Positions 32,485 to 42,633 of a DNA stretch of 64,000 nt are shown piece after piece. Made by a program: the position numbers and the translations under genes. The DNA is taken from contig VBEG01000038.1 of NCBI GenBank assembly GCA_005882115.1, positions 1 through 64,000 of the forward strand. The letters are read 5' to 3'. The stretch comes from Chloroflexota bacterium (GTDB taxonomy: Bacteria; Chloroflexota; Dormibacteria; Dormibacterales; Dormibacteraceae). The notes beneath the pieces are model-generated. The model ran no database searches and was not told where the DNA came from. It worked only from the letters and a program-made list of their open reading frames with translations. Each line of letters opens with the position of its first letter. Positions within the stretch are counted from its first letter, which is position 1.

Positions 32485-33576
32485 TTAAACAGTCTGGGGG
32501 TCGGGAGGCAATTGTCCAGTCTCCCGATCCGTTGCGCCGCGCAAACGCCGGTAGAGCCAGTCATAGCCGGCCCGGATCAGGCCGACGATGCCGTTCGGGG
32601 CGAAGATCATGATCAGGATCAGCAGCACGCCGTAGGAAACCGCAGGCCCGGCGTTCTTGACGGTCGAAGCCACCTGGTCGGGGATCCAACTCTGGCTCGG
32701 CACCCACTGGTTGGCCTCGATCGGGAGAAAGTAGGCAAAGATCGCCCCGAGCAATGGGCCGGGGATGGAAGCCAGCCCTCCGACGACCGCACCCACCAGG
32801 AGCTGGATCGAAAGCGATACCGGGAACGTGTCCGGGCTGACGAAACCGGTGGCCAGACCAAAAAGCGATCCGGCGATGCCCGCGTAGAAGGCCGAGATCC
32901 CAAACGCGAGCGTCTTGAAGCCTGCGATGTTAACGCCGTACGCAGCGGCCGCGACTTCGCCGTCGCGCAACGCGCGCATGGCGCGCCCAGGCCGGTGCCG
33001 GACAAGGTTCCAGGCCACCCAGAAGAGGAGCAACGCGCAGAAGAGGGAGATGTAGTAGATCCATTGGTCGCTGGTCATCGCGGTCCCGGTGACCGCCGCA
33101 AACAGGTCGCTTGCGAACGGGGGTGGGTCGGGCTGGATGAGGATGATCCCCTGCACGCCGCCGGTCAGCCCCTCCGGTCGTTTGATCAGGCTTGGGGTGA
33201 CCACGGCCAGCGCGAATGTGGCCAAGGCGAGGTAAAGAGGCGAGAGACGCAGGGCGGGAAAGCCGAAAAGAAATCCAACCAGTCCCGTGAACAACGTGGC
33301 GATGGGGATCGTGAGGAGGTAGTCCATCTTGTAGCGGTGAGCCAGGATGGCAGACGTATAAGCGCCGAGTGCCATGAACGCGCCGTGGCCGAGTGAGAGC
33401 TGGCCGCTGTAGCCGACCAGGATGTTGAGGCCCATGACCGCGATTGCCAGGATCAAGGCCTGCGCCCACAGGCTGGACTGAAAGCTCGAGATCACGGTCG
33501 GAAAGCCGAGAAAGAAGACGACCGCGATCACGACCAGCCAGTAGCGCGGCGGGGCATTGCGCAGACGCGGCATCAT
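32485..33576 (-). CDS. livM: Branched-chain amino acid ABC transporter permease LivM
   Basis: 363 aa with about nine to ten helices. The LivM hallmarks are visible: GLNILVGYSGQLSLGHGAFMALGAY near residue 50 and the coupling-helix block GRAMRALRDGEVAAAAYGVNIAGFKTLAF. It pairs with LivH. The ATG overlaps the livH stop by 1 nt. The C-terminus has a short charged tail. Confidence 0.95.
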   Translation of the reverse strand: MMPRLRNAPPRYWLVVIAVVFFLGFPTVISSFQSSLWAQALILAIAVMGLNILVGYSGQLSLGHGAFMALGAYTSAILAHRYKMDYLLTIPIATLFTGLVGFLFGFPALRLSPLYLALATFALAVVTPSLIKRPEGLTGGVQGIILIQPDPPPFASDLFAAVTGTAMTSDQWIYYISLFCALLLFWVAWNLVRHRPGRAMRALRDGEVAAAAYGVNIAGFKTLAFGISAFYAGIAGSLFGLATGFVSPDTFPVSLSIQLLVGAVVGGLASIPGPLLGAIFAYFLPIEANQWVPSQSWIPDQVASTVKNAGPAVSYGVLLILIMIFAPNGIVGLIRAGYDWLYRRLRGATDRETGQLPPDPQTV

Positions 33577-34460
33577 TAAACGCGACGGATCGCGGCGCGC
33601 CCGAACAATCCATTGGGCCTGGCGATGAGCACGGCGATGATGATCGCGAGTCCGACCGCCAGCTGAAGGTCACCACCGACGCCGGGTAGGTATGCCCCCG
33701 CGAGGTTGACCGTGACGCCGACGATCAATCCGCCGATGACCGCGCCGAGCGGGCTCTCGATGCCGCCCAGGACGGCCGCAGCGAAGGCGTAGATGATGAT
33801 CGACTGCATCATGTTCGGCTCCAGCAAGAGGATCGGCGCGACCATGATTCCCGACACTGCGCCGACCGCCGAAGCCAGGCCCCAACCAAGAGCGAGCATC
33901 CAGCTGACCTGCACGCCAAGGAGCCGACTGGCCTCCGGATGGTGGGCCGCCGCGCGCATCGTCAGCCCAACCGTCGTCCGCTGCAGCAGCAAATAGACGC
34001 CGAGCAGCACGAGGCCGGAGACTGCGATCACACCCATGTCTCGATAGCTGATGAAGACGCCGAACAGGTCTGCGCTGTCCGCCGAGAAAGGACTCGGAAA
34101 AGACCGCGGCACGTAGCCGAAGATGAAACCGGCGAAACCGTTGACCAGCGTCGCCAGGCCGAGCGTGATGATGACCAGGGTCAGGACGGGAGCTCGCTCG
34201 ACGGGCTTGATGACCAGGCGCTGGATGAGGATGCCCCCGCCGAACGCGAGGACGAGCGTGATGGGAAAAGCGATCCAGTAGCTCATCCCTCGGTTGATCA
34301 GCGCGTACGCGACGAACGTGGCGAACATGGCCATCTCGCCCTGCGCGAAGTTGACGAGGCCCATCGCGTTGTAGATCAGGACGAGGGCGAGGGCGAGGCT
34401 CGCGAAGATGCCGCCGATCGCGATCCCGCTCACGACCTGCTGGAAAAACTCTTGCATCAC
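33576..34460 (-). CDS. livH: Branched-chain amino acid ABC transporter permease LivH
   Basis: 294 aa. The LivH motifs GIFASLALALVLIYNAMGLVNFAQGEMAMF and the coupling helix GLTMRAAAHHPEASRLLGV are clear, with about eight helices. Part of the liv operon: it overlaps livF by 1 nt upstream and livM by 1 nt downstream. Confidence 0.95.
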   Translation of the reverse strand: MMQEFFQQVVSGIAIGGIFASLALALVLIYNAMGLVNFAQGEMAMFATFVAYALINRGMSYWIAFPITLVLAFGGGILIQRLVIKPVERAPVLTLVIITLGLATLVNGFAGFIFGYVPRSFPSPFSADSADLFGVFISYRDMGVIAVSGLVLLGVYLLLQRTTVGLTMRAAAHHPEASRLLGVQVSWMLALGWGLASAVGAVSGIMVAPILLLEPNMMQSIIIYAFAAAVLGGIESPLGAVIGGLIVGVTVNLAGAYLPGVGGDLQLAVGLAIIIAVLIARPNGLFGRAAIRRV

Positions 34461-35173
34461 TAGTAACCCAGGTAGGAGCGACGCACCGACTCGTTGTCCT
34501 TGAGGTCCGCGCTCGCCCCGGAAACAGCGACTCGACCCACCTCGAGGACGTAAGCGCTGCTGGAAAGTTCGAGCGCGATGCGCGCGTTCTGCTCGACAAG
34601 CAGCACCGCCACCCGACTCGCCTGGTTGATCGACTTGACGATCTGGAAGATCGCCCGCACGACCAGCGGTGCCAGCCCGAGGGAGGGTTCATCGAGCAGC
34701 ATGAGCTTCGGCTTCATGAGCAGCGCGCGCGCGAGCGCGAGCATCTGCTGCTCGCCCCCCGACAGCGTGCTGGCGGAAAGCTTGCGTCGTTCCTTGAGCA
34801 CGGGGAAGTATTCGAAGACGCGGTCGTAGTCCTTGCGCACCTCTGCGCCGTCGCGCCTTAGGTGCGAGCCGAGCTTCAGGTTCTCGTCGACGGTGAGCTC
34901 GGTGCAGATGCCGCGGCCTTCGGGGACGTGCGCGATTCCGGCGCGGACGATTTCCTCGGTCGCCAGTCGCCGCAGGGACCGGCCGCCGAATATGATGTCG
35001 CCGCTCCAGCGCACGCCGGCCGTGATCGCTCGCAAGGTCGTCGTCTTGCCCGCGCCATTGGCGCCGAGCAGGGAGACGATGCCTCCCTCGGGGACGGAAA
35101 GCGAGACCCCGTGCAGGACGGATCGCGGGCCGTAGCCCGCGTGAACTTCCTTCAGCTCGAGGAGGTTGGGCAC
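34460..35173 (-). CDS. livF: Branched-chain amino acid ABC transporter ATP-binding protein LivF
   Basis: 237 aa ABC ATPase. Walker A (GANGAGKTT), the signature (LSGGEQQMLALARALL), Walker B (LMLLDEPSLGL) and the switch His region are present. YGPRSVLHGVSL and GRGICTELTVDENL mark the LivF branch. It starts directly after the livG stop. Confidence 0.95.
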   Translation of the reverse strand: MPNLLELKEVHAGYGPRSVLHGVSLSVPEGGIVSLLGANGAGKTTTLRAITAGVRWSGDIIFGGRSLRRLATEEIVRAGIAHVPEGRGICTELTVDENLKLGSHLRRDGAEVRKDYDRVFEYFPVLKERRKLSASTLSGGEQQMLALARALLMKPKLMLLDEPSLGLAPLVVRAIFQIVKSINQASRVAVLLVEQNARIALELSSSAYVLEVGRVAVSGASADLKDNESVRRSYLGY

Positions 35174-35938
35174 CTACGCGGCGCCGAGGTAGGCTTCGAT
35201 CACGGCTGGGTTGCGCTGGACCTCGGCCGGCGTGCCTTCGCCGATCTTCCTGCCGAAGTCGAGCACCACGACGTGGTCCGAGATCCCCATCACGAAGGCC
35301 ATGTGGTGCTCCACGAGCAACATCGTCACGCCGAGGTCGGTGTGCACGCGGCGAAGCAGGCGCGCCATGGCGTCCACCTCTTCATGGCTGATTCCGCCCG
35401 CGGGCTCATCCAGCAGGAGGAGGCGCGGGCGCGACACGAGCGCGCGGGCGAGTTCGACTCGCTTCTGCAGGCCGAAAGGCAGAGCCGCGACTGGATGGTC
35501 GGCCCGTGCGACGAGGCCGACGAAGTCGAGCATCTCGAGTGCCCGTTTCCGCGACTCCGATTCCGCCGCGAGCGCACCAGGCAAGGGCACGGAGGCTTGC
35601 AGCCAACCGCTCTTTGTCCGCGTGTGATCACCGACGATCACGTTGTCGAGGACGGTCATCGAGCGGAACAGAGCGACGTTCTGAAAGGTGCGGGCCAGTC
35701 CGTTACGGATGACGTGATGGGCGCGGATCGAAAGCACCGAACGCCCGTCGATGAGGACCGTCCCCGTGCTTGGTCGGTACACCCGTGTGATGACGTTGAA
35801 CAGCGTTGTCTTGCCGGCGCCGTTGGGGCCGATGAGGCCGACGACCTGCCCGGCGTCGACACCGAACGACACGCGATCCAGCGCGACGACTCCCCCGAAG
35901 CGCACGCTGAGGTCTCTGACCTCGAGTAGTGCAGCCAC
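35174..35938 (-). CDS. livG: Branched-chain amino acid ABC transporter ATP-binding protein LivG
   Basis: 254 aa ABC ATPase. Walker A (GPNGAGKTTLFNVI), signature (ALPFGLQKRVELARAL; the LSGGQ position is a degenerate LPFGL) and Walker B (LLLLDEPAGGIS) are present, with the LivG-specific ARTFQNVALF. First gene of the minus-strand operon livG-F-H-M-K. A TAGACT box lies 8 nt before the GTG start, so this is the likely promoter, possibly with little or no leader. Confidence 0.95.
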   Translation of the reverse strand: MAALLEVRDLSVRFGGVVALDRVSFGVDAGQVVGLIGPNGAGKTTLFNVITRVYRPSTGTVLIDGRSVLSIRAHHVIRNGLARTFQNVALFRSMTVLDNVIVGDHTRTKSGWLQASVPLPGALAAESESRKRALEMLDFVGLVARADHPVAALPFGLQKRVELARALVSRPRLLLLDEPAGGISHEEVDAMARLLRRVHTDLGVTMLLVEHHMAFVMGISDHVVVLDFGRKIGEGTPAEVQRNPAVIEAYLGAA

Positions 35939-35946
35939 TCCGCCGA

Positions 35947-35952
35947 AGTCTA
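35947..35952 (-). promoter_or_regulatory. -10 box of the liv operon
   Basis: TAGACT on the minus strand, ending 8 nt before the GTG of livG. The intervening GGCGGA could serve as a weak ribosome binding site, so this case is less clearly leaderless than others. Confidence 0.4.
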
Positions 35953-35975
35953 AGTTCGGCTGGCGCGCCTTTCTA

Positions 35976-36941
35976 CTAATCCCCTGGCTGGGGCATCTCC
36001 GGCCAGTCGTCGTCCGGCCGCTTGGCGGTGGGTGGCGTCGGGTAGCCGCTGTCCGGCGTGCCCAGCCCCCACTCGACGACCGGCGGCTCGGGCTGCTGAA
36101 CCGCGGGCGGTGGCGTTTGAGGAGCCGCAGGCGGTGGTGCCTGCGCTCCGGGTGGCGGCATCGTCTCCGTCCACGCCGAGGACGGTGCCACGTCCGCCGG
36201 ACGGACAGGAGCGGTGCCGAAGGCGGCAGAGTAGTCCGGTCGCGTCGCCCGGTGGACCACCGCGGCGGACGGGAGCGGCGCCAGCCGGCGAGGTCGCCTG
36301 AGGACGCTGAACGCCCAGTACGCCAACGCCAGGAGGAGCGCGCCGACGCCGAAGATCGGCAGGAACACGAAGGGCGGCTTCGAGATCACGTCGAACCCAC
36401 TGAGCGTCGTGTTGACGCGCGCTGGTGTGGCGGCCTGTGGGGTCGGAGTCGGCTGATCTGTCGGCGATGGAGACGGCAATTCACTGGGCGTCGGCGAGGG
36501 TGGCGGCGACGCGACAGCCGCCTGGACGGTGAAGTTGGCGCACGGGTTCGGCTGGACGTTGGCGCATAGCTTGTGGACTCCCGGAGCGTCGTTCGCGCCC
36601 GGCTTCACGCGCGCGTTGAAGTTGCCGTTGGCGTCGGCCGTCGCCGTGCCCGCGACTTTGCTCGGCTGATCCCAGAAGAGCGTCATCTGCTCATTCGGCA
36701 GGAACTGGCCACCGATCACATTGATCACGGTCGTCACGCTGCCTGCTGTCACATCAAGCGACAGGAAGGCGTTGACCGGGATTGGGCTAGGGCTGGGGGA
36801 AGGCGAGGGTGAAGGAGAGCCGGCCGCCGACGGGGTGCTGGCGGCGCTGGGATTCGTGGTTGGACTCGGACTGGTATCGCTTTGGGCCGCTACCACCAAC
36901 AGCCAGACAGGGAGAAACACCAGGAGCCGGAGAAACCGCAT
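35976..36941 (-). CDS. Proline-rich membrane-anchored exported protein
   Basis: 321 aa from ATG 36941, where a signal peptide begins (MRFLRLLVFLPVWLLVVAAQS); the track's longer start runs into the next gene. An extracellular Ser-Pro repeat (SPSPSPSPSPSP) leads to an Ig-like beta domain (~60-150), a second Ser/Pro/Thr-rich linker, a transmembrane helix (FVFLPIFGVGALLLALAYWAF) and a Pro-rich cytoplasmic tail. No enzyme motif is seen. The layout suggests a cell-surface or wall-spanning sensor or adhesin-like protein. Family not recognised. Confidence 0.75.
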   Translation of the reverse strand: MRFLRLLVFLPVWLLVVAAQSDTSPSPTTNPSAASTPSAAGSPSPSPSPSPSPIPVNAFLSLDVTAGSVTTVINVIGGQFLPNEQMTLFWDQPSKVAGTATADANGNFNARVKPGANDAPGVHKLCANVQPNPCANFTVQAAVASPPPSPTPSELPSPSPTDQPTPTPQAATPARVNTTLSGFDVISKPPFVFLPIFGVGALLLALAYWAFSVLRRPRRLAPLPSAAVVHRATRPDYSAAFGTAPVRPADVAPSSAWTETMPPPGAQAPPPAAPQTPPPAVQQPEPPVVEWGLGTPDSGYPTPPTAKRPDDDWPEMPQPGD

Positions 36942-36973
36942 GAAGGCGGGCAACGATACCAGACGCTGGTTGG

Positions 36974-37705
36974 TTACACCGGGGGCCAAGGGATCGACCA
37001 GGCAGAGGTGGGCTCGGGAAAGCGCCATTTCGGATCGAGGACGCCGCGCAGGCGCCGTTTCAAGACACGGTTCTCGCCCGGGCTGAGCAATGTTCCAAGC
37101 CACCGACCGAGCGTTCCGCGCTCCGCCTCGATCAACGTTCGTTCGACGTCGCCGCAGACCTCCTGGGGCAGTTCGCGACCGGCAAAGTCCCAGATCACTG
37201 TCCGCAGCTTCTGATCCACGTGAAACGTGAGGCCATGGTCGATCACCCACACGTTGTCGTCCTTGTCGAACAGACAGTGCCCCGACTTGCGGTCGGCGTT
37301 GTTGGTGATCACGTCGAAGAGCGCGACCTGCATCCAGGTTTCCATCGGGGCCTGATTCGCGCCCAGGAAGTGGCGTCCGTCAGCTTCGATGAACAGCTGG
37401 ACCGCGCCGACCCCGTGGGGAGCTTTGCGGCGGGCCACCGTGGGCGGGATCCGCGGCCAGCCCAGGACCTTGCTCAGCTCGTACGCCGCGACTTCACGCT
37501 GGTACAGGGTCCCAGCGTCGAAGTCCCACAGCGGCGACTCCCCCTTGGCCGGTTTGTAGACGACGCGCAGCCTTGAAGGCCGATGAGGCCCGAGCTGGGC
37601 GAGAAAGGTGTAGTTCGAGGCGCCGTGAAGCAGGCCCAGGATCTTGAAGTCGGGAAGATCCCGGAGGAGCTGCTCGGTCTCCTCAGAAGATGGGCCTGGC
37701 ACCAT
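36974..37705 (-). CDS. SCO1664 family kinase-like protein
   Basis: 243 aa with a PI3/PI4-kinase-like fold. Visible blocks are VYKPAKGESPLWDF (ATP-binding Lys), FDVITNNADRKSGHCLF (catalytic HxD-like loop) and NVWVIDHGLTFH (metal-binding Asp). In actinobacteria this family is encoded beside DUF3090, usually near mshC of mycothiol synthesis. Its substrate is not known to me. It overlaps the upstream DUF3090 gene by 23 nt, so both are co-translated. Confidence 0.85.
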   Translation of the reverse strand: MVPGPSSEETEQLLRDLPDFKILGLLHGASNYTFLAQLGPHRPSRLRVVYKPAKGESPLWDFDAGTLYQREVAAYELSKVLGWPRIPPTVARRKAPHGVGAVQLFIEADGRHFLGANQAPMETWMQVALFDVITNNADRKSGHCLFDKDDNVWVIDHGLTFHVDQKLRTVIWDFAGRELPQEVCGDVERTLIEAERGTLGRWLGTLLSPGENRVLKRRLRGVLDPKWRFPEPTSAWSIPWPPV

Positions 37706-38207
37706 TCATGACCGGGCACGGGTGACCGGCAGCGTCCATGGGCAGCCCACAACGAGGGCAGAGTGGCCGCCCCGCGGAGAGCACCGACTCCGCCTGTTTC
37801 GAGAAAGCGATCACCTGGTCGTGGCTAAGCCAGAAGCGAATGCTCGGCGCGTCGTCGGCCGGCGGGGCTTCGGTCGCCTCGCCTGCTGCGACCTGGCTCG
37901 CGACCAGGACGAACATCCTGCGGGCGTCGTGGTAGCCGAGCCCCATCTCGCCGATCTGCCACTCGGGCTCGCCGGGCGCCGGCCCGGTCGGTGCCTCTTC
38001 CGAGGCGGCCTCTGCGGGGCTTTCAATCTGCTGAGCTTCCAGCATCTGGTGGAGGCGCACCACGAGAGCCTGGATCTGCCCTTTCTCGCAGCCGAGCGTC
38101 AAGGTGCGCCCGGAACCGGTGGCCTGGAGAAAGAAGCGGCGCTGGCCGGGCTCGCCCACGGCCGCGATGGCGATGCGGTCGACAGGGTCGAGCTCGTAGA
38201 TCGCCAT
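37683..38207 (-). CDS. DUF3090 family protein
   Basis: 174 aa. It opens with MAIYELDPVDRIAIAAVGEPGQRRFFLQA and has a C-terminal four-Cys/His zinc-like motif (CPRCGLPMDAAGHPCP), both typical of DUF3090. Function unknown. It is the first gene of a two-gene unit with the SCO1664 kinase-like gene. A TAGTCT box lies 7 nt before its ATG on the minus strand, without a ribosome binding site. Confidence 0.88.
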   Translation of the reverse strand: MAIYELDPVDRIAIAAVGEPGQRRFFLQATGSGRTLTLGCEKGQIQALVVRLHQMLEAQQIESPAEAASEEAPTGPAPGEPEWQIGEMGLGYHDARRMFVLVASQVAAGEATEAPPADDAPSIRFWLSHDQVIAFSKQAESVLSAGRPLCPRCGLPMDAAGHPCPVMNGARPIF

Positions 38208-38214
38208 CGGTACA

Positions 38215-38220
38215 AGACTA
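38215..38220 (-). promoter_or_regulatory. -10 box of the DUF3090/SCO1664 unit (leaderless layout)
   Basis: TAGTCT on the minus strand, followed by 7 nt and the ATG of the DUF3090 gene. Confidence 0.45.
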
Positions 38221-38315
38221 AGGGGCGGCTTGGTTTTGCCTCGGCGGATGCGGGGAAGAAGATCAAGGTATTCAATTTGGAATCAAATCCACCCCATCTG
38301 GAGGACAGCTGACAA

Positions 38316-40223
<1,908 letters not shown>

Positions 40224-40237
40224 CTAAAAACCACCTG

Positions 40238-40271
40238 AGGGCTGCGCTTCGTGGCGCAGCCCTTATTTTTT
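40238..40271 (+). terminator. Intrinsic terminator after dnaK
   Basis: AGGGCTGCGC (40238-40247) pairs perfectly with GCGCAGCCCT (40254-40263) around a 6-nt loop, followed by TATTTTTTG. It is the clearest terminator in the window. Confidence 0.95.
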
Positions 40272-40277
40272 GCCTGC

Positions 40278-41474
40278 GTGATTGGTTTCTTTCGTGCGCG
40301 GACCCGGCTGTGGGCGGTCGCGGGCCTGTGGACCGGCCTCCTGCTGACCGGGTTCAACGTCTATGCCGCGGCTGTCACGTATGTCCCGCAGTTTCGCGTC
40401 CGCAACGATTTCAGGCTGATCTACGGTGCGGCGCTGACCGCGTGGAGGCAGGGCTACAACCACCTCTACGACCTCGACGCGCAGAAGCGTGCGGTAGAAG
40501 AGCTAGGCGCCGGCACCTACTGGTCGCCATTCTTGAACCCACCTCCGCTGGCCTGGCTGGCCACTCCGTTCATCGCCTTGCCGTTTGAGGCTGCCATCTT
40601 CGTCTGGACACTGCTCGTGGTTGGCGCCGCGCTCTTCGCGTGGTGGCTGGTGGCTCCTGGCGGCCGGCTGGCCCGCTTGAGTCACCTCGCCCTGTTCCTC
40701 GGGCTGTTTCCAACCGCCTTCGGACTCATGGTCGGCCAGCCCGTGGCCCTCGTCGCGGCCGCCGTCGCGGGGTCATGGTGGCTGGCCGAGCGAAACAAGC
40801 CGGTGCTTGCGGGACTGGTCATGAGCCTGACCGCGATCAAACCGCAGGTCGCGCTGCTCATCCCGATCTGCCTCCTGGTTTCCGGCCATCGCCGGATGTT
40901 CGCCGCGTGGCTGGCGGCGACCGCGTTCATGGTGGCGGTGGCGCTGGTCCTCCTCGGCGGCGACGGGTTGCAGCGTTACCGCGACGTCCTGGCGCTCGCG
41001 TCGCAGTGGGAGCCGACAAGGCGGTACGCGATCTCTGGGCCGCTCGGCCTCGGCCCGCAGGTCTACGTCGTCGAGACCCTCGTGGTCGCCGTCGCGCTCG
41101 TCGCCGCGTGGCGGCAGCGCGGTGAAGGTGTTGCCCGGCCGATCGCCACCGGGGTTGTGGCCTCGCTTCTCTTCACGCCGTACGTCGGATTCCAGGACTT
41201 CGCGTTGCTGGTCGTCGCCGGCTGGCTGGTTGTGCGCTCGGGGGCCACCGTCGCCCAGACCGCGCTTCTGGTCGTGGGCTATGCATTGTTGGAGCTGGCT
41301 CTGGTCGTGCTTGCGATTCCGATCCTGGTCGCCGAGGCCGCGCTTCTGGTTTCGCTAGCCTGGCCGGCCGCTCAGGCGCCGGGCGATCTGCGCCGTGTGC
41401 GTGGCGTCATGCGCAGACATGTGGCGGATGATGCCGGCGATCGTGACCTTGCCGATCGGGCTCAGCGTGCCTGA
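40278..41474 (+). CDS. GT87-like integral membrane glycosyltransferase (DUF2029)
   Basis: 398 aa with about ten helices. The first loop holds NDFRLIYGAALTAWRQGYNHLYD, where the Asp and the YD resemble the catalytic loop of polyprenyl-phosphomannose-dependent GT-C enzymes, and AIKPQVALLIPICLL is a frequent GT87 block. It probably transfers a sugar from a lipid carrier outside the membrane. GTG 40278 is chosen because the track's start at 40251 lies inside the terminator. Its last 120 bp are antisense to the DinB gene, so the C-terminal tail may not be conserved. Confidence 0.75.
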   Translation: MIGFFRARTRLWAVAGLWTGLLLTGFNVYAAAVTYVPQFRVRNDFRLIYGAALTAWRQGYNHLYDLDAQKRAVEELGAGTYWSPFLNPPPLAWLATPFIALPFEAAIFVWTLLVVGAALFAWWLVAPGGRLARLSHLALFLGLFPTAFGLMVGQPVALVAAAVAGSWWLAERNKPVLAGLVMSLTAIKPQVALLIPICLLVSGHRRMFAAWLAATAFMVAVALVLLGGDGLQRYRDVLALASQWEPTRRYAISGPLGLGPQVYVVETLVVAVALVAAWRQRGEGVARPIATGVVASLLFTPYVGFQDFALLVVAGWLVVRSGATVAQTALLVVGYALLELALVVLAIPILVAEAALLVSLAWPAAQAPGDLRRVRGVMRRHVADDAGDRDLADRAQRA

Positions 41475-41804
41475 CCGCCTCCATTCGCCCGGCTTCAGCG
41501 AGCGCAGAAGCCGGATGTGGCGCTGCCTGAGCTTGTAGAAGAGCTTCCAGGCCTGCAGTGCGGTCAGCCTGGTGACGTCGGCGTCAGGCATGACCTTCAT
41601 CTGCGGCTGACTCTCTGTGCGCAGCCGCCTCACGCGGGCGAAATATCTGCGCTCTGTATCGAGGAGGTGGTTGAGGATGTGGGCGATGCTCCAGGCGCCG
41701 GGGGTGTCGCCGACCTCCTCGCTTATGTCGCCGAGCAGGAGCGCGATGGTGTCGATGGTGGCCTCGGCGCTGGCGATCAGGTCGGCGGGCTCGTCATATG
41801 GCAT
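41355..41804 (-). CDS. DinB-like four-helix metal-binding protein
   Basis: 149 aa. The three-His site of the DinB superfamily is visible: His in HILNHLLDTERRYF and the pair in HMSAHDATHTAQI. Members include thiol-dependent transferases and stress proteins; several use bacillithiol or mycothiol. No substrate can be assigned. The gene converges on and overlaps the membrane glycosyltransferase gene. Confidence 0.82.
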   Translation of the reverse strand: MPYDEPADLIASAEATIDTIALLLGDISEEVGDTPGAWSIAHILNHLLDTERRYFARVRRLRTESQPQMKVMPDADVTRLTALQAWKLFYKLRQRHIRLLRSLKPGEWRRSGTLSPIGKVTIAGIIRHMSAHDATHTAQIARRLSGRPG

Positions 41805-41838
41805 GTATCACGCGAGTGTGGCGAAAACGGGCATTTGA

Positions 41839-41857
41839 CGCGGGCCGATAGCCCGCG
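41839..41857 (-). other. GC-rich hairpin between DinB and tRNA-Thr
   Basis: CGCGGGC-CGATA-GCCCGCG: a perfect 7-bp stem and 5-nt loop. It lies 3' of the minus-strand tRNA and could contribute to its transcript end, but no T-run follows on the minus strand. Confidence 0.4.
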
Positions 41858-41927
41858 GCTGGCCGGCTCGGCGAAGGGCCAAACCCCAGTTAGTCCGGAC
41901 GAACCGCATGCGAGCGCTTGGGACTCC

Positions 41928-41947
41928 CGGATAGTCCGGACTATCCG
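41928..41947. repeat. 20-bp perfect palindrome
   Basis: CGGATAGTCCGGACTATCCG is its own reverse complement. Its core TAGTCCGGAC is repeated at 41891-41900. It starts 20 nt downstream of the 3' end of the tRNA-Thr gene, which is on the minus strand. It may be a tRNA trailer hairpin or a dimeric-regulator operator. Confidence 0.75.
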
Positions 41948-41966
41948 AGTTGGGAGGCGGCGACGC

Positions 41967-42042
41967 TGGAGCCGACGGTGGGATTCGAACCCACGACCTG
42001 CCACTTACGAGGCGGCTGCTCTGCCAGCTGAGCTACGTCGGC
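41967..42042 (-). tRNA. tRNA-Thr (anticodon CGT)
   Basis: The minus strand folds as a cloverleaf: acceptor GCCGACG/CGTCGGC, D-arm GCTC...GAGC, anticodon stem GCCGC/GTGGC with loop CTCGTAA (anticodon CGT, reading ACG) and T-arm GTGGGTTCGAATCCCAC. Discriminator T and CCA are encoded. Confidence 0.95.
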
Positions 42043-42121
42043 GATTTTCGGAAGCACGTCGCCATTTTTGACGACGAAATTTAGCGATGTCGCGAGGGCC
42101 TAGGCTAACATCGGGCCGGGG

Positions 42122-42610
42122 ATGCGAACTCTCGACGTGGAACGACTCGCGGCCGGCGATTATGCCTTGATCAAGCCCCTTCTTGTCGAGCTCCACCTTA
42201 GCGAACAGGTCCACTACATCGACCATCCGCAGCTGCCGCGCGAGGAGATCGAAAGGCACCTTGCCCAGATCCCCACCGCGTTCCGCGGCGAGAACCTCAT
42301 CTTTGTGGTCCGCGACGAGGTCGGTCAGGTCGTTGGTTTCTGCTGGATCGTCCTTTACGACCCGGGTACAGGACTGGAAGGCGAAGTCGCGGAGCTTTTC
42401 GTCGCCGAAGGCCACCGCGGCCGGGGCATCGGGGAGATGCTCGTTCGACAGGCGACCAGGCTGTTTGCAGAACGCCGGGTCACCCTCGCCTATGTCTGGA
42501 CGCGAGGTGACAACGAGGCCGCCGTGAGGCTTTACCGGGCGGCCGGTTTCGAGCCTAACCGCCAGCTCGTGATGACCTGGTATCCGGCCGACCCGTCGAA
42601 CCCCCAGTAG
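42122..42610 (+). CDS. GNAT family N-acetyltransferase
   Basis: 162 aa. The acetyl-CoA pyrophosphate loop (EGHRGRGIGEMLV), motif B (NEAAVRLYRAAGFEP) and the preceding beta strands (GEVAELFV) identify the GNAT fold. The acceptor cannot be predicted. A TAACAT box ends 10 nt before the ATG. Next gene downstream begins 23 nt later under its own box, so it appears monocistronic. Confidence 0.88.
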   Translation: MRTLDVERLAAGDYALIKPLLVELHLSEQVHYIDHPQLPREEIERHLAQIPTAFRGENLIFVVRDEVGQVVGFCWIVLYDPGTGLEGEVAELFVAEGHRGRGIGEMLVRQATRLFAERRVTLAYVWTRGDNEAAVRLYRAAGFEPNRQLVMTWYPADPSNPQ

Positions 42611-42621
42611 GGCTACCTACC

Positions 42622-42627
42622 TAACAT
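42622..42627 (+). promoter_or_regulatory. -10 box of the HtrA-like gene (leaderless layout)
   Basis: TAACAT ends 6 nt before the ATG at 42634, with CACCTC between and no ribosome binding site. Confidence 0.5.
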
Positions 42628-42633
42628 CACCTC

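Noticed and set aside
38208-38315. CIRCE or HAIR heat-shock operator before dnaK
   Set aside because: Searched by eye for the CIRCE inverted repeat and the HspR site; neither is present in the 108 bp.
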